Positions 27,281-36,690 of a stretch of 64,000 bases of DNA are shown here, piece after piece. The notes under the pieces were generated by a model, which ran no database searches, was not told where the DNA came from, and saw nothing but the letters and a program-made list of their open reading frames with translations. The translations under genes were made by a program, and so were the position numbers. Position 1 is the stretch's first letter. The number at the start of each line of letters is the position of its first letter. Source of the stretch: Pedobacter ureilyticus (lineage in GTDB: Bacteria > Bacteroidota > Bacteroidia > Sphingobacteriales > Sphingobacteriaceae); NCBI RefSeq assembly GCF_005925345.1, contig NZ_SSHJ01000013.1, forward strand, positions 57,147 to 121,146. The letters are read 5' to 3'.

Positions 27281-29671
27281 ATGAAAAAATATCTACTTAC
27301 GTTAGTATTAGGTAGTGGTTTTATAGTTGCATTAGGCCAGCAATATTACCAAACAGACAAAATTGTTGACGAGCCTGTAAACCAGCGTACACAGCAGCGC
27401 AGCTTGGGCACTAGCGTGGCTATAAGTAATACGCATATTTTAGCAGGACATTCTGGATTACCGCTTAGACAATTGGTTTTTGGCGACCCTCGTATTTCGC
27501 CAACTTGGTTAGCTCCATTAACTAGTAATGGAAGGTTTGGAACACAACAACCATTAGATAGAAATAGACCAAGTTACATCTATTCGACCGGCTTTGGGCT
27601 GAGCGTTGCGCTAAGCGATGATTACGCTGTAATTGGGGAGCCACATTATTTTGAAGAAAACACCAGTCAGGTATCTAGCGATGGTTACGGTGCAGCAGTA
27701 GTGTACGAAAATTCTTCTGGCTGGGGTTTTAAACAGAGACTACAATCTAATGATATTGCTAAACACGATTATTTTGGGTCGGAGGTTGAGGTTGCGGGTA
27801 ACCAAATTGTAGTAGGTACCAATGTAAATTCTGCTTTAAGCCCACGTAACCCTAATCACGGTGGGGTTTATATCTTCGAAAAAAATGGAAGTGGCAATTG
27901 GGAACAGATACAAAAACTAACGCCAGATGTAACAAAACAATTTACCCATCTTTATGCTTTTGGTCAGAAAATTGACGTTTCTGGCGATTACATGATCATA
28001 TCTGCTTATGTGAAAGCTTATATCTTTAAACGCATAGCAGGTGTTTGGCAACAAATGCAAGTAATAGAGATAACTGCTGCCAACGAAAGCAAAATCATTT
28101 CTGATGTGTCTATTGCTGGGGGCTATGCTTGCATATCTTCTATTTCTTCTCAAAGAAACCAGAACGGAACAAATCAATTATTTGAGGCTGGTGCAGCATA
28201 TATGTTTGAAAAGGACGGAGCCGAAACCTGGTCTTATACCCAAAAATTAGTACATGCCGATAGATTAGAATATCACAGCTTTGGCACTAGTGTGGCGCAA
28301 TTTGATAATAGGCTTGTTGTTGGTGCTACCGGCGTAAAAACAGATCATTTGGGAGGTAATTCTTATGATGTTGCCGGTGCTGCCTATATTTTTGAGAGAG
28401 ACGGAAATGCTGTTTGGCAACAAGTTCAAAAAATAACTCCTAACGATAGGGCGGCTAATGATCGTTTTGGAATTGCTGTAGATATGCAGTCGGACAAAGT
28501 AATTGTGGGAGCTCCTTGGGTATCAACCGACGAATTCGGGAGACCTTCTTCCAATTATTACTTGATGGGTGCAGCTTATGTTTTTAAGCGTATTAGCCTA
28601 CCAAGTTTACCTGTATCTACAGCTACTGCTAGTTTAGCAGCAGGGCGGGTAAGTGAGGTGTTGTTATTGTCTGACAGTAATGAGCCAATACTTACCCTGG
28701 GTATTACTGGGGCGAAAAATCTTTTTGGTAACTATACCGAAGCCAAAGTATGGAAACAAGCTGCGGAGCAAAGCCTGGCCGGTAAATTGTACCTTGCCCG
28801 CAACTACCAAATTACGCCAACAAACAATATCAACACCAGTACCGCAACAGTTACGCTATATTTCAATCAGCAAGAGTTTTTAGATTTTAATGCCAACCCC
28901 GCCAAAACTGCTGATTTCCCTATAAATGCAGCCGATTTAAACGGGATTGCCAATTTGCGCATTCTTAAAATTAGTAGCAGTAGTAATGATAATTCTGGAT
29001 TGATTAATACCTATAGCGGTACGCAGTTAGTTATTAACCCAGACGATGATAAGATTATTTGGAATGCCACGGCAAACCGATGGGAAGTAACCTTCGATGT
29101 GGTGGGCTTTAGTGGTTTTTTTGCTACAACAGAACCTACAACGCTTCCAGTAACTTTGGTAGATTTTAGTGTAAAAAAAGAAAGTAACGGCGCCAAACTG
29201 CAATGGCAAACTGCTACAGAAACCAACAATAAAGCTTTTGAAATTTATCGCAGCGGCGACGATAAACAATTTATCAAGATAGATGAAGTTGACGGAAAAG
29301 GCAGCAATTCGTTGTATGCATTTTTCGATAAAAAGCCCTTAAACGGCAATAACTATTACAAATTGGTACAAGTAGATATAGATGGGAAGCCAACGGAACT
29401 AGGCGAGCGTGCTTTAAACTTTGAGCTTTCTGCTGCGGGCTTACAAATTTATCCAAATCCTACTGCTGGCGAAGTGACGTTAAGTTTTAGTGCTGGTAAA
29501 TATCAAAAAGTAAGTGTAATTGGTGTAGATGGAAAAGTTTTAAATACCTCAAGCGTTTTACCTAACCAAACACAAATAAGGCTAGATTTATCGGCCTATG
29601 CCGGGGGCTTTTATTTTGTGCAGTTGAGCGGCACAGATGGTGTTGAAACGCAAAAATTGATTAAGAATTAG
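27281..29671 (+). CDS. FG-GAP-repeat T9SS type-A surface protein
   Basis: Secreted protein of 796 residues. Signal peptide 1-19 (MKKYLLTLVLGSGFIVALGQ). About 40-440: FG-GAP-like propeller blades, each with patterns such as FGTSVA, VVGATG or VVGAPW and AAYIFER. About 445-615: a module of uncertain family. The C-terminal ~175 residues have an FN3-like LQWQTATETNN segment and a T9SS type-A domain (IYPNPTAGEVTLSF ... VETQKLIKN) closely related to that of the gene at 19133. No DxDxDG calcium loops like those in the 19133 protein were seen. Likely a surface adhesin. A strong terminator follows. Confidence 0.88.
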   Translation: MKKYLLTLVLGSGFIVALGQQYYQTDKIVDEPVNQRTQQRSLGTSVAISNTHILAGHSGLPLRQLVFGDPRISPTWLAPLTSNGRFGTQQPLDRNRPSYIYSTGFGLSVALSDDYAVIGEPHYFEENTSQVSSDGYGAAVVYENSSGWGFKQRLQSNDIAKHDYFGSEVEVAGNQIVVGTNVNSALSPRNPNHGGVYIFEKNGSGNWEQIQKLTPDVTKQFTHLYAFGQKIDVSGDYMIISAYVKAYIFKRIAGVWQQMQVIEITAANESKIISDVSIAGGYACISSISSQRNQNGTNQLFEAGAAYMFEKDGAETWSYTQKLVHADRLEYHSFGTSVAQFDNRLVVGATGVKTDHLGGNSYDVAGAAYIFERDGNAVWQQVQKITPNDRAANDRFGIAVDMQSDKVIVGAPWVSTDEFGRPSSNYYLMGAAYVFKRISLPSLPVSTATASLAAGRVSEVLLLSDSNEPILTLGITGAKNLFGNYTEAKVWKQAAEQSLAGKLYLARNYQITPTNNINTSTATVTLYFNQQEFLDFNANPAKTADFPINAADLNGIANLRILKISSSSNDNSGLINTYSGTQLVINPDDDKIIWNATANRWEVTFDVVGFSGFFATTEPTTLPVTLVDFSVKKESNGAKLQWQTATETNNKAFEIYRSGDDKQFIKIDEVDGKGSNSLYAFFDKKPLNGNNYYKLVQVDIDGKPTELGERALNFELSAAGLQIYPNPTAGEVTLSFSAGKYQKVSVIGVDGKVLNTSSVLPNQTQIRLDLSAYAGGFYFVQLSGTDGVETQKLIKN

Positions 29672-29694
29672 TATGGTAAGTGTTTTTTTGGGTG

Positions 29695-29728
29695 CCCTGC
29701 AGGTTTTACTTGCAGGGTTTTTTGTTTA
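29695..29728 (+). terminator. Intrinsic terminator
   Basis: Stem CCCTGCA (29695-29701) with TGCAGGG (29711-29717), followed by a run of seven T. It terminates the FG-GAP protein gene. Confidence 0.88.
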
Positions 29729-29730
29729 AT

Positions 29731-29800
29731 AGCCCCGATTGTAGCGAACACGTATCCCGATTTTATCGGGAGAAGTAAAGCGAAAAGCGGGACGAACGAT
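29731..29800. repeat. Dispersed extragenic repeat
   Basis: Starts AGCCCCGATTGTAGCG and contains the hairpin TCCCGAT(TTT)ATCGGGA (29755-29771). The same TCCCGAT/ATCGGGA core occurs at 57087-57105. I read it as one of this genome's multicopy extragenic elements. Confidence 0.5.
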
Positions 29801-29933
29801 GTAAATAGCATTGCCATTGCGCTCCAAAAAATAAAATCTTTATGGATAACACGGTTTGTCCTTGCCTATTTTACTTCTCATCTCTTTGTAAAACAACTTT
29901 ATCGCCTCGCCTGTTATCTGTAAATCAATAGCT

Positions 29934-29959
29934 TTTGTGCTTTTATTTCGTTAATTTTG
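29934..29959 (+). promoter_or_regulatory. Possible uvrA promoter
   Basis: TAATTTTG (29952-29959) matches TAnnTTTG exactly, with TTTG at 29934-29937 upstream. The spacing of 14 bases is shorter than usual. It would give a leader of about 128 nt. Confidence 0.4.
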
Positions 29960-30093
29960 CGGCTGTTTTTTATCACATAGGCACATAGGGTTTTAATCTA
30001 AAAATCTTTAACTTATTAGTTTAACATGACTACAAACTATGTTTCTATGTGTTTAAACGAAGAAATTATATTTAAAACGGAGCGGATAATTAT

Positions 30094-32934
30094 ATGGCGA
30101 AGAACCACGTGGATTTGGGTGAGCAAAAAGATGTAGAAGTGTATGGTGCAAGGGTACACAACCTGAAGAATATAGATGTAAGTTTTCCTCGAAATAAGAT
30201 GGTGGTGGTTACTGGTTTAAGTGGTAGCGGCAAGTCTTCATTAGCTTTTGATACCATTTATGCCGAAGGGCAGCGCCGTTATATGGAAACTTTTAGCGCT
30301 TACTCGCGGCAGTTTATGGGAGGTATGGAACGCCCCGATGTAGATAAGGTTTCGGGTTTAAGTCCGGTAATTGCCATTGAGCAAAAAACTACCAGTAAAA
30401 ACCCTCGTTCTACAGTAGGTACCATTACCGAAATCTATGATTTTATGCGTTTGCTTTACGCCCGTGTGGGCGATGCTTTTTCGTACAATACTGGCGAAAA
30501 AATGGAGCGCATGAGCGAAGACCAGATTTTGCAGAACATTTACAAGAAGTTTGAAACCAAGCCCGTTAATATCTTAGCTCCGGTAGTGAAAGGCCGTAAG
30601 GGACATTACCGCGAATTGTTTGAGCAAATTCGTAAGCAGGGTTATGTAAAAGTACGTGTAGATGGCGAAATCCAAGATTTGGTAGCCAAAATGCAGGTAG
30701 ACCGCTATAAAATACACGATATTGAAATTGTAGTAGACCGCTTGGTTGTTGATCCAAAAGACCATAAGCGTTTGTTGGATAGTATTCAAACGGCGATGCG
30801 TTTGGGCAAGGGCATTATTAAAATTAGCGACAAGGATAACAATGTGGCGCATTTTAGTAAGTTCTTGATGTGCCCGACTACGGGTATCTCTTACGATGAG
30901 CCGCAACCTAATAGCTTTTCGTTTAACTCGCCTTATGGCGCTTGCGAAACTTGCGATGGTTTAGGCTATATTTTCGTGGTAGATAAAAAATCTATCATGC
31001 CAAACATGAAGCTGAGTATTATTAACGGTGGTTTGCTGCCATTGGGCGAATACCGTGATATTTGGGTTTTCCAAGTGTTAAAGGCGGTTGCTAAAAAATA
31101 TAACTTCTCCTTATCAACTCCGTTAGAAAAACTGAGCGATGAGCATATCGACATCATTTTGAAAGGTGCGCCAGATTTGATTTCGGTAGAAGTGACTTAC
31201 AACAAATGGAACGTACAGAACTATCAAGTAACTTTTGATGGAATTATAAAATTGCTAGAAGAGCAGCAAGAGAAAAGGGGCGAAGGTGCTTCGGACGATA
31301 TGGAAGCTTTCCGCAGGTTAGAAACTTGCCCATATTGTCATGGAGCCCGTTTGAAGAAAGAGAGCCTGCATTTTAAAGTAGATGGCAAGAATATTTCTGA
31401 GCTGGCTACCATGGATGTTGCCACGTTACACCAATGGTTTGATGGGGTAGAGGATAGATTAAACGACCGCCAAAATACCATCGCCAAAGAAATACTGAAA
31501 GAAATTAGAGCTCGCATTGGTTTCTTGTTAGATGTAGGTTTAAACTACCTCACTTTAGACCGTACCTCGCGTACGCTTTCTGGTGGCGAGGCACAACGTA
31601 TTCGTTTGGCTACACAAATTGGCTCGCAACTAATGAACGTAATGTACATTTTGGATGAACCGAGTATTGGTTTGCACCAGCGTGATAATGAGCGTTTAAT
31701 TACGGCTTTAAAAAACTTACGTGATTTGGGTAACACCGTTTTGGTGGTAGAACACGATAAGGATATGATTTTAGAAGCCGACCACGTGATAGATGTTGGC
31801 CCTGCTGCGGGTGTGCATGGAGGGCAGATTGTGGCGCAGGGAACTCCAGCACAAATCCTAAAATCGGGCACCTTAACGGCTTCTTATTTGAACGGTAAAA
31901 AAGGGATTGAAGTTCCTAAAAAACGTAGAGAAGGTAATGGCCATCATTTAGGCATCATCAAAGCTACGGGTCATAATTTAAAAGAGGTTTCGGTAGATTT
32001 CCCTTTGGGTAAGTTTATTGCGGTAACTGGGGTTTCGGGTAGTGGTAAATCGAGTTTAATTACCGAAACGCTATATCCAATTTTGAATCATCACTTTTTT
32101 AGGGCGAAGAAAAAACCTTTGGCTTACGAGAAGGTAACTGGCTTAAAAGAAATTGATAAGGTAATTGAGATTGACCAAGCGCCAATTGGTCGTACACCAC
32201 GTTCAAATCCATCGACTTATACTGGTGTTTTTTCTGATATCAGGAACTTGTTTGTGGCTTTGCCAGAGGCTAAGATTAGAGGTTACAAACCAGGTCGTTT
32301 TTCTTTCAACGTAAAAGGTGGAAGATGCGAAACTTGCCAAGGTGCAGGTATGAAGGTAATAGAAATGAATTTTTTGCCAGATGTGCAGGTACCCTGCGAA
32401 GAATGTGGTGGCAGAAGATACAACCGTGAAACTTTAGAGGTACGTTACAAAGGTAAATCCATTAGCGATGTGTTGGATATGAGTATTGAGGATGCGTGTC
32501 ATTTCTTTGAGCACATGCCATCCATCTACCGTAAAATCAAAACCTTAAATGATGTTGGCTTAGGCTATATCCGTTTAGGGCAGGCTTCCACAACCTTGTC
32601 TGGGGGCGAGGCACAGCGTGTGAAACTGGCAACGGAGCTTTCTAAAAAAGATACAGGTAAGACTTTTTATATTTTAGATGAACCTACCACTGGGCTGCAT
32701 TTCGAAGATATTGCCGTGTTGTTAGGCGTATTAAATTCTTTGGTAGATAAAGGCAATACAGTTTTAGTAATCGAACATAATTTAGACGTGGTTAAAGTAG
32801 CCGATTGGGTAATTGATTTGGGCGAAGAAGGCGGCGCTGGTGGCGGTAGAATTATTTTCGAGGGTACACCAGAGGGATTAATTGAAAACCCGATTAGTTT
32901 AACAGGCAAGTTTTTGAAGAAAGAAATGTCGTAG
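30094..32934 (+). CDS. uvrA: Excinuclease ABC subunit A
   Basis: DNA damage recognition ATPase of nucleotide excision repair, 946 residues, full length. The first ABC module has Walker A GLSGSGKSSLAFDTIY (about 42-57), signature LSGGEAQRIRLATQ and Walker B YILDEPSIGLH. The second has GVSGSGKSSLITETLYP, LSGGEAQRVKLATEL and YILDEPTTGLH. Zinc-finger cysteines are present in CETCDG, CPYCHGA, CETCQGAG and CEECGG. No uvrB lies in the window. The ATG follows a ~130-nt leader if the upstream promoter is right. Confidence 0.97.
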   Translation: MAKNHVDLGEQKDVEVYGARVHNLKNIDVSFPRNKMVVVTGLSGSGKSSLAFDTIYAEGQRRYMETFSAYSRQFMGGMERPDVDKVSGLSPVIAIEQKTTSKNPRSTVGTITEIYDFMRLLYARVGDAFSYNTGEKMERMSEDQILQNIYKKFETKPVNILAPVVKGRKGHYRELFEQIRKQGYVKVRVDGEIQDLVAKMQVDRYKIHDIEIVVDRLVVDPKDHKRLLDSIQTAMRLGKGIIKISDKDNNVAHFSKFLMCPTTGISYDEPQPNSFSFNSPYGACETCDGLGYIFVVDKKSIMPNMKLSIINGGLLPLGEYRDIWVFQVLKAVAKKYNFSLSTPLEKLSDEHIDIILKGAPDLISVEVTYNKWNVQNYQVTFDGIIKLLEEQQEKRGEGASDDMEAFRRLETCPYCHGARLKKESLHFKVDGKNISELATMDVATLHQWFDGVEDRLNDRQNTIAKEILKEIRARIGFLLDVGLNYLTLDRTSRTLSGGEAQRIRLATQIGSQLMNVMYILDEPSIGLHQRDNERLITALKNLRDLGNTVLVVEHDKDMILEADHVIDVGPAAGVHGGQIVAQGTPAQILKSGTLTASYLNGKKGIEVPKKRREGNGHHLGIIKATGHNLKEVSVDFPLGKFIAVTGVSGSGKSSLITETLYPILNHHFFRAKKKPLAYEKVTGLKEIDKVIEIDQAPIGRTPRSNPSTYTGVFSDIRNLFVALPEAKIRGYKPGRFSFNVKGGRCETCQGAGMKVIEMNFLPDVQVPCEECGGRRYNRETLEVRYKGKSISDVLDMSIEDACHFFEHMPSIYRKIKTLNDVGLGYIRLGQASTTLSGGEAQRVKLATELSKKDTGKTFYILDEPTTGLHFEDIAVLLGVLNSLVDKGNTVLVIEHNLDVVKVADWVIDLGEEGGAGGGRIIFEGTPEGLIENPISLTGKFLKKEMS

Positions 32935-32959
32935 TGGCGAACCTATGTGTTCGCCCATC

Positions 32960-33090
32960 AGCAAGGTGCAAATAAAAAGGCGAAACATTTTTCGTCCATT
33001 TGCAAGATGCAAATATTAGAAGAGAAATAATAAAATCCCGAATAGCAGAATTTGAGAAAACGAGGACGAAAGATGTTTCGCCCGTACAGC
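32960..33090. repeat. Dispersed GGCGAAA...TTTCGCC elements
   Basis: Contains a GGCGAAACATTTTTCGTCC segment and, at about 33064-33088, a GACGAAAGATGTTTCGCCC segment ending GTACAG. The second element recurs almost exactly at 44434-44459 and in diverged form at 59819-59843. Confidence 0.5.
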
Positions 33091-33104
33091 GAGTTTATCA
33101 AGCC

Positions 33105-33146
33105 CTGCGAAAAAACAAAAAACGCTGCAAGTAACCACCTGCAGCG
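33105..33146 (-). terminator. Intrinsic terminator for the yiaA-like gene
   Basis: On the minus strand, stem CGCTGCA (33146-33140) pairs with TGCAGCG (33129-33123) and is followed by a T-rich tract. It lies 22 bases past the yiaA-like stop codon. Confidence 0.85.
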
Positions 33147-33167
33147 CTTCCATTAATTTCGATTTTT

Positions 33168-33575
33168 TTAATTCAATGGATGTTTCCCTCTAGCAATTTG
33201 GCTATCACGAGTGTTCTTTTGCACGGTGATGGCGCCAAAAATAGCGAGAAGAAAAGCAAAGGCATAAAAGCCTTTTTCGCTAGGTTGCAAATCTGCATTC
33301 CACAAGCCGATAATGAGCAGTGCAATGGTTAAAAGTGTTGCAAACCAGCTGATGCCGTAGTAAAGTTCGGTTACAGGAATGCTCTCCAACTTGTCTCGCA
33401 CTGCTTTTTGTAGCGAGATTACAGCGAACAGTCCAAACATTAACACGGCAAAGTAATAACCTTTTTCGTTCAGCAGCATGTCTGATCTCCAGAGGCCAAT
33501 AATAAAGCCAATCATGCCTACGCCAAGGGCAATCCAAGAGGCTGCAACAAAGGCATTTGAAGGTTTTAAATTCAT
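33168..33575 (-). CDS. yiaA: YiaA/YiaB-family inner-membrane protein
   Basis: Small membrane protein of 135 residues with four hydrophobic helices in two tandem YiaAB units. Each unit has the pattern GLW...(N/S)EKGYYxFA followed by a basic VRDK or TRDS turn: LWRSDMLLNEKGYYFAVL near 28-45 and LWNADLQPSEKGFYAFAF near 89-106. Layout and motifs match E. coli YiaA well. The function of the family is unknown. It is divergent from nnr. Confidence 0.85.
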   Translation of the reverse strand: MNLKPSNAFVAASWIALGVGMIGFIIGLWRSDMLLNEKGYYFAVLMFGLFAVISLQKAVRDKLESIPVTELYYGISWFATLLTIALLIIGLWNADLQPSEKGFYAFAFLLAIFGAITVQKNTRDSQIARGKHPLN

Positions 33576-33704
33576 TGTTTTAAATTTTGGTTAATCATTT
33601 AACAATTGCACTAAAGACGCTCGGCATTACTAATTGTTACCAAATCAGCATTTAATTTATTACAGAAAAGCTAACTTTAGGTGCTTATTTTCTGTTAAAT
33701 CATT

Positions 33705-35204
33705 ATGCAAAACCTGCTTATTGCTTCTCAAATTAAAGCTGTTGATGCTTACACCATCCAACATGAACCGATTAAATCTATTGATTTGATGGAACGAGCC
33801 GCCGAGGCTTTTATGCAACTGTTTTTAGCAAGGTACACCAACCCAAAAACTACCATTTGGGTGTTTTGTGGACAGGGAAACAATGGCGGCGACGGCCTAG
33901 CAATAGCGAGGCTGCTCTACCAAAAAGGGTACAAGCATATCAAGGTTTTCTTATCAGATTATTCGCAGCATGCGTCTACCGATTACCTTAAAAACTTAGC
34001 CAGACTGGAGAAAGCATATCCCGAAATCCCCATACGAAGAACTTTAGAAGAAGTACAGTTATCGAAAGATGATATCGTGGTAGATGCGATTTTAGGCTCT
34101 GGTTTAAATAAACCACTAACCGGAGATTATGAGAAGTTGGCGTGGTTCATTAACGCTAGCAAAGCTAAAGTTGTTGCTGTAGATGTTCCCACTGGATTTA
34201 AAAGTGAGGGAGAAATAGATCCGATCTATAAAGGGATCAGAGCAGATTTGGTAATCACATTTCAACTGCCAAAAATCAATTTTTTCTTTCCTGAAAGTGG
34301 CAATGCGCTAGCAACATTTAAAGTTGTTCCTATTGGATTAGCTGAGGATTATATGGCCAGTTTGCCCAGCCAATGGAAGTTGATCACAGCCACATTTATT
34401 CGTAAAACGATTGTACCAAGAAAACGCTTTTCGCACAAGGGTACTTATGGGCATGCCCTGGTTATTGCGGGCAACACCCAAACTATGGGGGCTGCGTTGT
34501 TAAGTGCCGGAGCTTGTTTGCACACTGGAGCCGGGCTGGTTTCTGCTTGCATTAGCGCAGCCGGGCTAATTGCCTTAAATGTAAGTTTGCCCGAGGTGAT
34601 GTATCTAAGTAGAGAGGAGCTTGCAACCACAGATTTGAAGAAATATCAAGCCATTGCCATAGGGCCCGGTTTAGGAGTGGAAGAAAGTCAGCAAAAACTA
34701 CTCAAGCGGTTACTTCAGCAAAATAAGCCTTTGGTAATAGATGCAGATGCGCTTAATATTTGTGCAACTCAACCAAGTTTGCAAAGTCAAATTCCGGCTC
34801 AAAGCATTCTCACGCCTCATGTAAAGGAGTTTGATAGGTTGTTTGGTGTGCATCACAATTGGTGGCAGCGAGTGCAAACCGCTAAGCAAAAGGCCCAAGA
34901 ACTACAAGTAACTGTTGTGCTTAAAAACCAGTATACGTTTGTATGCTTGCCTAATGGCGATGTTTGTATTAATACTACTGGTAACCCAGCCATGGCACAA
35001 GGCGGTATGGGCGATGTGCTAACGGGGATGATTGTTAGCTTTTTAGCACAAGGCTATGCGGCCGAAACCGCGGCAATTTTAGCGGTGTATTTGCATGGAA
35101 AAACTGGCGATGAGCTGGCGAAAACAGATGGCGTAGTGAGCGCTTCTTTGTTGAGTGCAAACTTGCCGAAAACCCTGAAGAAAATCAGCGATATGGATGC
35201 TTGA
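33705..35204 (+). CDS. nnr: Bifunctional NAD(P)H-hydrate epimerase / ADP-dependent dehydratase
   Basis: Metabolite-repair enzyme of 499 residues that restores damaged NAD(P)HX. The N-terminal epimerase domain (about 1-215) has GQGNNGGDGLAIARLL and DAILGSGLNKPL plus VDVPTGF. The C-terminal dehydratase domain (about 225-495) has HKGTYGHALVIAG, AIGPGLG, VIDADALN and the phosphate-binding NPAMAQGGMGDVLTG. Both halves look intact. ATG at 33705 is preceded by TAACTTTA (33672-33679), one mismatch from the -7 consensus. Confidence 0.95.
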   Translation: MQNLLIASQIKAVDAYTIQHEPIKSIDLMERAAEAFMQLFLARYTNPKTTIWVFCGQGNNGGDGLAIARLLYQKGYKHIKVFLSDYSQHASTDYLKNLARLEKAYPEIPIRRTLEEVQLSKDDIVVDAILGSGLNKPLTGDYEKLAWFINASKAKVVAVDVPTGFKSEGEIDPIYKGIRADLVITFQLPKINFFFPESGNALATFKVVPIGLAEDYMASLPSQWKLITATFIRKTIVPRKRFSHKGTYGHALVIAGNTQTMGAALLSAGACLHTGAGLVSACISAAGLIALNVSLPEVMYLSREELATTDLKKYQAIAIGPGLGVEESQQKLLKRLLQQNKPLVIDADALNICATQPSLQSQIPAQSILTPHVKEFDRLFGVHHNWWQRVQTAKQKAQELQVTVVLKNQYTFVCLPNGDVCINTTGNPAMAQGGMGDVLTGMIVSFLAQGYAAETAAILAVYLHGKTGDELAKTDGVVSASLLSANLPKTLKKISDMDA

Positions 35205-35296
35205 CGTAGTGGATTTGTAGCGCCTAAGCCCTAATTACTGCTAAGAATAGTAATTTGAGTAGTTGGCAATGCAGTTAGCGTGCTAAACCTTACAGT

Positions 35297-35372
35297 AGCG
35301 GCAGCTCCCGAGTGTAGCTCGGGACTATAGCGGATGGAAGGGCTTTCGGAACTGATAAGCACTACTGCCGCT
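35297..35372. repeat. Nested palindromic element between nnr and lipA
   Basis: Outer arms AGCGGCAG (35297-35304) and CTGCCGCT (35365-35372) enclose an inner hairpin TCCCGAG(TGTAG)CTCGGGA. It is followed by TTTT and sits between convergent genes, so it may serve as a terminator. The sequence style matches multicopy Bacteroidota extragenic repeats. Confidence 0.55.
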
Positions 35373-35387
35373 TTTCAAAAAAATTAA

Positions 35388-36281
35388 CTAAACAATGCCG
35401 TCGATATCGAAAAGGTGTTTTTCTGCGTGGTAAGATGAACGCACTAGTGGCCCACTTTCTACGTATTTTAGTCCTTTTGCCAAGCCTACCTCTTTGTATT
35501 TCGCAAACTGATCTGGATGTATCCAGTCTACCACGGGATGGTGCGCTTTGGTGGGTTGCAAATACTGACCTAAAGTTAAGATGTGAACACCGTTTGCCAC
35601 TAAATCATCCATAGCTTCGAAAACATCCTCTTCAGTTTCGCCCAAACCTAGCATAATACCGGTTTTGGTGCGTAAACCAAATTCCGAAATACGTTTTAAG
35701 CACTCTAAACTTCTATCGTATTTAGCTTGGATACGTACTTGGCGAGTTAAACGACGTACCGTTTCCATATTGTGCGAAACCACTTCGGGTCTTTCTTCTA
35801 AAACACGGTACAAATTGTCCCACTGTCCTTTAAAATCTGGAATTAAGGTTTCTAAAGTAGTAATTGGGCTTTCTCTTCTAATGGCTTGTAAAGTTTCTGC
35901 CCAAATGATCGAACCGCCATCTTTCAAATCATCGCGGTCTACCGAAGTAATTACACAATGTTTAACGCCCATCAACTTCACCGAGTTCGCCACGCGGTTC
36001 GGCTCGTCGGTATCAACCGCCAAAGGCCTACCAGTTGCCACTGCGCAGAAAGAGCAAGAGCGAGTACAAATGTTGCCCAAAATCATGAACGTTGCGGTTC
36101 CAGCACCCCAGCATTCGCCCATATTTGGACAATTACCGCTTTCGCAAATGGTGTGCAGCTTATGTTCGTCAACCAAGCTTCTAACCTGTGCATATTCTTT
36201 GCCAACAGGTAGTTTAACCCTCAACCAATCTGGTTTGCGAGCTTTTTCGGTAACTGGAGCAACAACTGGAAGTTCAATCAT
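35388..36281 (-). CDS. lipA: Lipoyl synthase
   Basis: Radical-SAM enzyme of 297 residues that inserts two sulfurs into octanoyl groups to make lipoyl cofactors. The auxiliary cluster motif is [12 protein letters not shown] (about 45-56) and the radical-SAM CxxxCxxC is in ICTRSCSFC (about 71-79). The C-terminal RSSY motif ([12 protein letters not shown]) that binds the auxiliary cluster is present. Length is normal. A promoter-like TAACTTTG sits immediately upstream and implies a very short or absent leader. No lipB lies adjacent. Confidence 0.96.
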   Translation of the reverse strand: MIELPVVAPVTEKARKPDWLRVKLPVGKEYAQVRSLVDEHKLHTICESGNCPNMGECWGAGTATFMILGNICTRSCSFCAVATGRPLAVDTDEPNRVANSVKLMGVKHCVITSVDRDDLKDGGSIIWAETLQAIRRESPITTLETLIPDFKGQWDNLYRVLEERPEVVSHNMETVRRLTRQVRIQAKYDRSLECLKRISEFGLRTKTGIMLGLGETEEDVFEAMDDLVANGVHILTLGQYLQPTKAHHPVVDWIHPDQFAKYKEVGLAKGLKYVESGPLVRSSYHAEKHLFDIDGIV

Positions 36282-36285
36282 GTTG

Positions 36286-36293
36286 CAAAGTTA
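36286..36293 (-). promoter_or_regulatory. Possible lipA -7 element
   Basis: TAACTTTG on the minus strand matches TAnnTTTG. It is only 5 bases from the ATG, so transcription would start at or next to the start codon (leaderless mRNA). No -33 element was seen at usual spacing. Confidence 0.35.
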
Positions 36294-36445
36294 CGTAATC
36301 TTGCCCAAATGTAGTAAAGCATAAATGTTGTAAAGTTGTAATGTTTTGGTGTTAGTTTTTTGGATGGTTGGTTATTTGGTTTTCTAGGATTTGAAAAGCA
36401 AGGTTATTTTATTGCTATCAATGTTAGTCCTTCTTTACGCTATAT

Positions 36446-36476
36446 CTTTTTGGTTTTGTAAAAAAAAACCAAAAAG
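36446..36476. repeat. AT-rich perfect hairpin
   Basis: Arms CTTTTTGGTTTT (36446-36457) and AAAACCAAAAAG (36465-36476), 12 bp, with a 7-base loop. It could be a bidirectional terminator or a remnant extragenic repeat. Confidence 0.6.
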
Positions 36477-36651
36477 TATGCCGCTTCAATAAGGTTTAAA
36501 ATGCAAGGTATCTGCAAGTAGCCAAAAATGTGGTTGTTTTTCGAAATACTAGGAACTGAAAAGATAATCGCCAATTGGCGTTGGTAAATTCAAAATCTGA
36601 AAGGATAAAATAATTTCATCCCTTCAGGATTATGCTTTGCTTATATTTCGT

Positions 36652-36682
36652 TTTCTATAATCTTGGCATCCCTTCGGGATTG
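36652..36682. repeat. Left-end palindrome, copy 1 of 3
   Basis: TTTCTATAATCTTGG is followed by the palindrome ATCCC(TTC)GGGAT. The same unit is at 37407 and 38123. The three copies bracket the array, the truncated transposase and the full transposase. Confidence 0.75.
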
Positions 36683-36690
36683 TGAATTTC

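Larger units (their letters stand above)
29672..30093 (+). other. Intergenic region before uvrA
   Basis: 422 bases: a terminator (29695-29728), a dispersed palindromic element (29731-29800), a promoter-like TAATTTTG (29952-29959), and a segment with CACATAG-type short repeats (about 29977-30055) whose TTTCTATGTG part recurs inverted at about 60696. No gene was seen. Confidence 0.55.
36282..36649. other. Intergenic region upstream of lipA and before the REP array
   Basis: About 370 bases with no gene. It holds the lipA promoter-like site, a 12-bp-stem hairpin at 36446-36476 and a CATCCCTTCAGGAT palindrome near 36617 that resembles the transposase-associated palindromes. Confidence 0.5.

Noticed and set aside
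35665..36324. 219-residue plus-strand ORF across lipA
   Set aside because: It lies antisense to lipA, whose protein is fully conserved. It has no recognisable domain and is a shadow frame.
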